Source: JBBRGG01 sp038240875 (GTDB taxonomy: Bacteria > Planctomycetota > Phycisphaerae > Phycisphaerales > UBA1924). Taken from it: a stretch of 13,299 nucleotides of DNA. The position numbers and the translations under genes are program-made. A model generated the notes under the pieces. The model searched no databases, was not told the origin of the DNA, and saw only the letters and a program-made list of their open reading frames with translations. Within the stretch, counting starts at the first letter, position 1, and every line of letters starts with the position of its first letter. The stretch is from positions 1-13,299 of the forward strand of contig JBBRGG010000086.1 of the NCBI GenBank assembly GCA_038240875.1, in the 5' to 3' direction. This document shows, in pieces, positions 9,114 through 13,299 of this stretch.

Positions 9114-9129
9114 GAGCTATTCGTAGCTC
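9114..9129. promoter_or_regulatory. Perfect 6-bp-stem hairpin in the actA leader
   Basis: GAGCTA-TTCG-TAGCTC is a perfect inverted repeat with a 4-base loop, centred about 50 bp upstream of the actA start. As RNA of the act transcript the loop reads CGAA. It could be a leader stem-loop or an operator; a further GAGCT sits just beside it. No U-run follows, so it is not a terminator. Confidence 0.5.
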
Positions 9130-9222
9130 GTGAGCCGCCGCGACACACCGATCCATTCAGTGCTTTAAGCTCATAAAGAAGACTGATATAAAAAACAGAT
9201 TATGACCACAGGAAACCAAATC

Positions 9223-9248
9223 ACTCAAACATCCGACTCAAACATCCG
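9223..9248. repeat. Perfect 13-bp tandem duplication in the divergent promoter region
   Basis: ACTCAAACATCCG occurs twice in direct succession. The 13-bp period is not a multiple of three, which argues against a coding role, and it lies roughly midway between the divergent genes. It could be a pair of regulator sites, although 13 bp is not a whole helical turn. Confidence 0.9.
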
Positions 9249-9547
9249 ACGAACATGGTTCGATATCTGCCGAATCCACGATGCAAATTCCAGAGAATCA
9301 ATACAGGTTACTGTCAGACAGAAATATCGTACGTCCGACCCTATTCTGTCAAGGCCTGAAATAGCCATTCCTGTAGATGAGTCTGAGTCTCAATGAAGTA
9401 TGATCCAGCTGCCCCACAATTACACTGGCTTTAGTCGCTTGTACAAATTGCTACCAGCAAGCCAAGACTTGGGGCGAAGAATAGTGGACAAACCTGGTGC
9501 GCGTCAAATCTGCTAACCCTATCCGCAAACAATCAACCTCAATTCTT

Positions 9548-11020
9548 ATGCCAACTGACACCACATCCACGCATTCACCTTCAAAGTGGGGGTTTCTCTC
9601 GCCGGTAATTGTCGGCGGGTTTGCCAGTGCTGTCGCGTTGTGGTCGGCGTGGTTCGTCACGCATCTGCCTTGGCTCAAGCTGCAAGAGAATGTCGCGCTG
9701 CCGATCACCTTGGGGGTCTGGGCAATTTCGCTGGCAGTGGCTGGTTGGTCGGTCGGGCTTCGACCAGGTTTGGGGCGATTTAATGATGCTGTCTCAACAG
9801 CGATCGGTGCTGGCGCACTTTCGGCTGTACTTGGGCTCTTTGTGCTAGGTTCCAAGCTCACCGAATCACCTTCGCATACGTTCGCCGATGGGGCAACACA
9901 GGTCGCAGTCAAACCGAGAGCCGAGTTGATAGCGCTTGGATTTTTGCTCTTTGGAACCTTGCTTGGCCTAATCATGGGAACGTTGGGCAGCGTGATTCGT
10001 GGCACGCGGTCGGAAGCCGACGGGTTGGTAGCGTCGCGGCCTTGGCTGGCGCGGATGGCAATCGTGGCGGTGTGTGCCACGGCTCCGTTGCTTTTCATTG
10101 GTGGGTTGGTCACGAGCACCAACGCTGGGATGGCTGTCCCAGATTGGCCTAACACCTTTGGTAGCAACATGTTCCTGTATCCACTTGGCCCTCGCGCCCA
10201 AGCAAATATGGGTGAAAACTATGCAGAGATCTACCTAGAGCACACGCATCGGCTCTTTGGCACTTTGCTCGGCATGGCGATGATGACCTTGATGGCGTGG
10301 ACCATCATCGCATATGCACGGAGAAATGCTTCAAAAGCCGCTCGAAACTGGGCGGTTGGCGTGTTTCTTGGCGTGGTGTTTCAAGGCGCACTTGGCGGGG
10401 CTCGCGTACTCTTTGGAAGTGAAATCTTCGCCGAGGACAGCCATGCACTGCGCATGTTTCATGGCGTGTCCGCGCAGTTAGTCTTTGCTGGGCTTGTAGT
10501 TACGGCGGTTCTCTTGAGCCCGGCGTACGCTCAACTCGACGCCGGGGATGGCGATCTTGTTCGCAATGAAAGTGATTACAAGTGGAAGCTAGCTCGCATC
10601 TTGGCCAATGCATCGTTGCACATCCTCTTGCTGCAACTGCTCTTAGGCGCGGCGTACCGCCACTTCCGCATCGAGTACATCCTCTACACGCACATCGTGC
10701 TGTCGATTTTCGTGACGATCGTGGCTGGGCTTGCCGGAACGCTTGCATTAGGAGCGCCAGCGACGGCGGGACGAATGGCGCGAGGGCTGAAGATAGCTGG
10801 TTTTGCGCTGGTGGCAGTCGTAATTATCCAGTTTTCGCTCGGATGGCTCGCCTGGCTTCTTGGTGGCAAGGGGTATGACCCGCAGGAAATAAGCCAATCG
10901 TTGATGCGGACGGCTCATCAGGCGAATGGTGCGTTGCTGCTCGCGGTAGCAACTTGGGCTGCGGTCGCGGCACGAGGGCTTTCCAAAGCGGCCCGGAATG
11001 AGTTTACTCGGCCAGCGTAA
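9548..11020 (+). CDS. ctaA: Heme A synthase (CtaA/COX15 family) with four-helix N-terminal extension
   Basis: A 490-residue membrane protein predicted to oxidise the C8 methyl of heme O to make heme A for an aa3/caa3 cytochrome oxidase. The family core starts at about residue 168: GGLVTSTNAGMAVPDWP (185-201), EHTHRLFG (231-238, with Glu231 and His234 as conserved catalytic or heme-binding residues of the EXXHR motif), His299/His305, LHILLLQLLLGA (His358), YTHIVLS (His381) and RTAHQANGA (His457). About eight helices make up this core. Residues 1-167 are extra: four further hydrophobic segments at about 18-38, 52-70, 85-101 and 127-149, with no recognised motif. The start is uncertain. The ATG at 9548 has no clear Shine-Dalgarno, and a GTG at 9497 in frame would add 17 residues. 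It is divergent from the ACIII operon, which fits a shared respiratory role. Confidence 0.93.
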   Translation: MPTDTTSTHSPSKWGFLSPVIVGGFASAVALWSAWFVTHLPWLKLQENVALPITLGVWAISLAVAGWSVGLRPGLGRFNDAVSTAIGAGALSAVLGLFVLGSKLTESPSHTFADGATQVAVKPRAELIALGFLLFGTLLGLIMGTLGSVIRGTRSEADGLVASRPWLARMAIVAVCATAPLLFIGGLVTSTNAGMAVPDWPNTFGSNMFLYPLGPRAQANMGENYAEIYLEHTHRLFGTLLGMAMMTLMAWTIIAYARRNASKAARNWAVGVFLGVVFQGALGGARVLFGSEIFAEDSHALRMFHGVSAQLVFAGLVVTAVLLSPAYAQLDAGDGDLVRNESDYKWKLARILANASLHILLLQLLLGAAYRHFRIEYILYTHIVLSIFVTIVAGLAGTLALGAPATAGRMARGLKIAGFALVAVVIIQFSLGWLAWLLGGKGYDPQEISQSLMRTAHQANGALLLAVATWAAVAARGLSKAARNEFTRPA

Positions 11021-11345
11021 TCCCCCAACCCCCCACCAACACCAACACCAACACCACTTTCACGTGTTAACTGAATAGGGCATACGCCTGATATGGTTGG
11101 ACGGCCGGGCACGGACCAAGATTCAACCCGATAGTTGTGCTGCGCGTTCCAAAAGTAGTTAAAAACTGGTGTATCTGCACATAAATTAGGCAAAACCTTT
11201 TTTCGAAGAGAGAAGGTGCTCAAGGCAAAGATAAAGGCAGCATCAGGATCGAAGCGATCCTGATGGCACGAAGGCTTAGACAAAATACAAAGGCAAAGGC
11301 AGCCTGGATTTCAACACAGATTCACATCAGAATCAAACACGATTC
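11021..11345. other. Intergenic region downstream of the heme A synthase gene
   Basis: This holds no convincing gene. Right after the stop codon is a C-rich tract with repeated ACCAAC/ACACCA units (11024-11056). Farther on are scattered AAGGCAAAG-like short repeats (11222-11240, 11288-11302) and the hairpin at 11241-11265. No stem followed by a T-run marks a standard terminator for the upstream gene. Confidence 0.6.
11241..11265. promoter_or_regulatory. Perfect 10-bp-stem hairpin downstream of the heme A synthase gene
   Basis: CATCAGGATC, loop GAAGC, GATCCTGATG: a perfect inverted repeat 220 bp past the stop codon. No T-run follows on either side, so it is not a classical intrinsic terminator. 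It could be a 3'-end stabilising stem, a regulator site or part of a small RNA. Confidence 0.6.
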
Positions 11346-11468
11346 ATGAATGAAAGTTCGGAATTGCGTGCTTTGGCATTCTCAGAAGTGGTGAAAGCCG
11401 ATAGATTGGTGGGTGTGGGGAATGCTGTTTTCTGGCTTGTGTGGATTGGGGCGGTAGGCTTGGGCTAA
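11346..11468 (+). CDS. Possible 40-residue single-helix membrane microprotein
   Basis: ATG at 11346 to TAA at 11466-11468. The peptide begins MNESSELRALAFSEVVKADR (polar, amphipathic) and continues with one hydrophobic helix, including GNAVFWLVWIGAVGLG, up to the stop. This has the usual shape of a small membrane protein, and its base composition resembles the coding regions nearby. No Shine-Dalgarno is visible upstream, an overlapping out-of-frame ATG occurs at 11350, and I know no family for it. It could equally be a chance frame or a gene remnant. Confidence 0.3.
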   Translation: MNESSELRALAFSEVVKADRLVGVGNAVFWLVWIGAVGLG

Positions 11469-11506
11469 GCATTGGCCGAAGAGCCGGTGTTAGGATTAAC
11501 GGCACG

Positions 11507-11535
11507 ATTTAATTTTTTTCGCGTGAGAATTAAAT
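11507..11535. promoter_or_regulatory. AT-rich 8-bp inverted repeat upstream of the DUF1800 gene
   Basis: ATTTAATT and AATTAAAT flank a 13-nt spacer beginning TTTTTTCGCG, about 100 bp before the DUF1800 start. The half-sites are perfect and stand out against the GC-rich surroundings. It may be an operator or promoter-proximal element. As a terminator for upstream transcripts it lacks a GC-rich stem. Confidence 0.4.
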
Positions 11536-11617
11536 AGTGCGGGCAATTTCTCGTTGAAGTATGCGTTGGACCACGAGCAGATTTGGCTAGGTTCGCGAAG
11601 ATATCTGGATACTTAGC

Positions 11618-11623
11618 AGGAGG
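11618..11623 (+). promoter_or_regulatory. Ribosome binding site of the DUF1800 gene
   Basis: AGGAGG lies 8 nt before the ATG at 11632, close to ideal. It favours this ATG over the adjacent in-frame TTG at 11629, which would be only 5 nt away. Confidence 0.85.
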
Positions 11624-11631
11624 CTCGTTTG

Positions 11632-13224
11632 ATGCAATCGGCAACGCATATTACTGCTTCGATGCCTAGTCCTGCGGCTGCACCGCGCATGGAAGAGCGG
11701 CTTGGTCGCATTGAGTCGACGCTCGCGGAGATCACGCCTGGCGAGTTTAAGTACGAGCAAGCGCGGCATCTGTTGTGGCGAGCTGGCTTTGGCGGCACGC
11801 CCAAGCAGATCCAGACGTTGGCGAGTTGGGGGCCTAAGAAAGCCGTCGATTATATTTTGAACACCAAGGAGCTTGATTGGGACGCGAAGAGCGCGGACCA
11901 GTTTGACAAAGACATCATGCGGCCGCCGACGGCTGACGAGCGGGCGATGTACGCGGCGGCTCGCCGAAGTAGTGATGAAGATGGACTGGCGAAGATTCGT
12001 TTGGAACGGCAACGTCGCGAGCGAGATGATCGCCAGCAGATTCAGGTGATGCAGCGGTGGTGGCTGAGGCGGATGATTGAAACGCCCAAGCCACTGGAAG
12101 AAAAAGTCGCTCTTTTTTGGCATGGGCACTTGGCCACGGGCTATCGCACGATTGAGAATTCGTACCACATGCACATGCAAGGCGAGCTCTTCCGCACTGC
12201 TGGGCTGATGACGTTTGGTTCTCTTTTAAAGGGCATCATCCGCGACCCGGCGATGCTTGCGTACCTCGATAACAACGACAGCAAGAAGGGCAGGCCCAAC
12301 GAGAATCTCGCACGCGAGATCATGGAGCTCTTCGCGCTGGGTATCGGCAATTATTCCGAGAAGGACATCAAAGAAGGGGCTCGCGCGCTTACTGGCTACA
12401 CCTTTGAAGATGACAAGTTTGCCTTTCAAGCAAGGAACCACGACACGGGCACTAAGTCGATCCTTGGGCGCAAGGGCAGCCTTGATGGCGATGGATTTGT
12501 GGACGCGATTCTTGCGAAGCGTGAGTGTGCGCAGTACATCACGCGGCGGATGTACAACTACTTTGTCGCGGATGTGCCACCAGATGAACGAGGTGGCGAT
12601 AAAGAGATGGACTCCGCTCATCGGACGTATTTGCGGAAGCTTGCGGACGCGTTTTATTCCGATGAGTACAACATTACGAACCAGCTTCGGCGGATGTTTA
12701 TGTCACGGCATTTCTATGACGCGCGATTCATGGGCCAACAGATCAAGAGCCCGGCAATTTTGATCGCGGGTGCGGCAAGATCGCTCGCGGCGCCGACGCG
12801 TGATCTATCGATCTTGTCGGATGCGATGGATTTGATGGGGCAGAGCTTGTACCAGCCGCCAAGTGTGAAGGGTTGGGATGGCGGACGAAGCTGGATCAAT
12901 ACGTCGACGTTGTTTGTTCGTCAGAATCTGATGGCGTATATGTTGACAGGCCGCAAGCCACAGGGGTATGACGCGAACGCGGATGAGCAGAAGTTTGACC
13001 CGATGCCTCTGTTGGCTGAGCTGCGTGAAGCGGACGCGAAAGCTGCGGAAGATCCGGCGGCGGTGGTGGAGTATCTGTCGAAGTTGGCACTAGGCCGAAC
13101 CGAGCCAGCAGCGCAGGCAGAGTTGATGGGCTTCATGAGCAAGGCGGGCAACCGCGTGACGCGCGATAGCGTGACTGGTGTGCTTCTGCTGATCACGGCG
13201 ATGCCGGAGTATCAGTTGTGTTGA
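11632..13224 (+). CDS. DUF1800 family protein
   Basis: A 530-residue protein of the DUF1800 family, whose biochemical function is not established. In planctomycetes these genes usually precede a DUF1501 (sulfatase-like) gene and are thought to act outside the cytoplasm. Family landmarks are clear: FKYEQARHLLWRAGFGGTP (about residues 39-57), EKVALFWHGHLATG (156-169), NENLAREIMELFALGIG (222-238) followed by ALTGYTF, SILGRKGSLDGDGFVDAIL and the ITRRMYNYFV stretch, then QQIKSPAILIAGAARSL and PPSVKGWDGGRSWINTSTL near the C-terminal third. The length is typical. No export signal is obvious: the N-terminus is Ala/Pro-rich and not hydrophobic. It has a strong Shine-Dalgarno and appears to be transcribed on its own promoter. 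A DUF1501 partner would lie just beyond the right edge. Confidence 0.93.
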   Translation: MQSATHITASMPSPAAAPRMEERLGRIESTLAEITPGEFKYEQARHLLWRAGFGGTPKQIQTLASWGPKKAVDYILNTKELDWDAKSADQFDKDIMRPPTADERAMYAAARRSSDEDGLAKIRLERQRRERDDRQQIQVMQRWWLRRMIETPKPLEEKVALFWHGHLATGYRTIENSYHMHMQGELFRTAGLMTFGSLLKGIIRDPAMLAYLDNNDSKKGRPNENLAREIMELFALGIGNYSEKDIKEGARALTGYTFEDDKFAFQARNHDTGTKSILGRKGSLDGDGFVDAILAKRECAQYITRRMYNYFVADVPPDERGGDKEMDSAHRTYLRKLADAFYSDEYNITNQLRRMFMSRHFYDARFMGQQIKSPAILIAGAARSLAAPTRDLSILSDAMDLMGQSLYQPPSVKGWDGGRSWINTSTLFVRQNLMAYMLTGRKPQGYDANADEQKFDPMPLLAELREADAKAAEDPAAVVEYLSKLALGRTEPAAQAELMGFMSKAGNRVTRDSVTGVLLLITAMPEYQLC

Positions 13225-13250
13225 GAGAAGAAGAGAAGGAAAGCAAGAGA

Positions 13251-13299
13251 TTCGGCATTCGGCATTCGGCATTTGGCATTTGGCATTTGGCATTTGGCA
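13251..13299. repeat. Heptamer tandem array, seven copies to the window edge
   Basis: Three copies of TTCGGCA (13251-13271) are followed by four of TTTGGCA (13272-13299); the array may go on beyond the window. It starts 26 bp after the DUF1800 stop, past a purine-rich stretch. The change of a single base, in block, between the two subtypes points to stepwise expansion. The 7-bp unit is not codon-phased, so it is most likely non-coding. Confidence 0.95.

Larger units (their letters stand above)
9072..9547. other. Divergent intergenic region between actA and the heme A synthase gene
   Basis: This 476-bp stretch must hold the promoters for both respiratory transcription units. It is visibly more AT-rich than the flanking genes, with a T-rich tract (RC of 9186-9197) that could belong to the actA promoter. 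I cannot place -35/-10 boxes with confidence. It contains the hairpin at 9114-9129 and the tandem repeat at 9223-9248. A 64-codon plus-strand frame (9202-9396) is present but has no Shine-Dalgarno, no recognisable motif and runs through the repeat, so it is not called as a gene. Confidence 0.6.

Noticed and set aside
9202..9396. 64-codon plus-strand frame in the divergent intergenic region
   Set aside because: No Shine-Dalgarno, no recognisable motif, low-complexity polar composition, and it spans a 13-bp repeat that is not codon-phased; more likely regulatory DNA.
11021..11060. Intrinsic terminator after the heme A synthase gene
   Set aside because: The C-rich and ACCAAC repeats form no stable stem and no T-run follows.
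10918..11283. 121-codon minus-strand frame over the end of the heme A synthase gene
   Set aside because: Its C-terminal third is antisense to the well-supported CtaA coding region, and its GVGVGVGGG stretch is just the ACCAAC/ACACCA repeat read backwards.
11554..11593. Possible sigma70-type promoter (TTGGAC ... TAGGTT) before the DUF1800 gene
   Set aside because: The -10 match is only three of six bases and several equally weak pairs can be drawn in the same stretch.

Overview
The window is most likely from the chromosome of a planctomycete-type bacterium, perhaps a Phycisphaerae relative. It carries a full Alternative Complex III (ACIII) respiratory operon with a fused ActB, a CtaA/COX15-type heme A synthase and a DUF1800 protein, a mix that is common in planctomycetes. 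ACIII also occurs in Bacteroidota, Rhodothermota, Acidobacteriota and others. The phylum call is therefore an inference from gene content, not something read from a marker gene.

Layout. Positions 1-9071 (minus strand) hold an operon transcribed right to left: actA (pentaheme cytochrome c), a short gap with a possible 28-residue repeat ORF, actB (fused molybdopterin-like and Fe-S subunit), actC (NrfD-like quinol-binding membrane subunit), actD (DUF3341), actE (lipoprotein monoheme cytochrome c) and the start of actF (second NrfD-like subunit), which runs off the left edge. The actB/actC and actE/actF pairs overlap as ATGA and actC/actD as TAATG, so translational coupling is likely. Positions 9072-9547 are a divergent intergenic region with a GAGCTA-TTCG-TAGCTC hairpin and a perfect 13-bp tandem repeat. 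Positions 9548-11020 (plus strand) encode the heme A synthase, which has an unusual four-helix N-terminal addition. Positions 11021-11631 are mostly non-coding, with a perfect 10-bp-stem hairpin, a possible 40-residue membrane microprotein and an AT-rich inverted repeat. Positions 11632-13224 encode the DUF1800 protein. The window ends inside a perfect heptamer array of seven visible copies.

How the genes fit together. ACIII oxidises membrane quinol and passes electrons to a cytochrome c or directly to a heme-copper oxidase. Heme A synthase makes the cofactor of an aa3/caa3 oxidase. The divergent pair is thus a respiratory module, and the oxidase genes probably lie beyond the left edge after actF. 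The DUF1800 gene appears unrelated and is probably the first gene of a DUF1800-DUF1501 pair.

The most unusual signal is a pattern of in-frame short tandem repeats (units of 9, 12 or 15 bp). They occur in the tails of three successive ACIII subunits (ActB, ActC, ActE), at the N-terminus of ActF and in the actA-actB gap. One of them gives ActC a strongly histidine-rich C-terminal tail.
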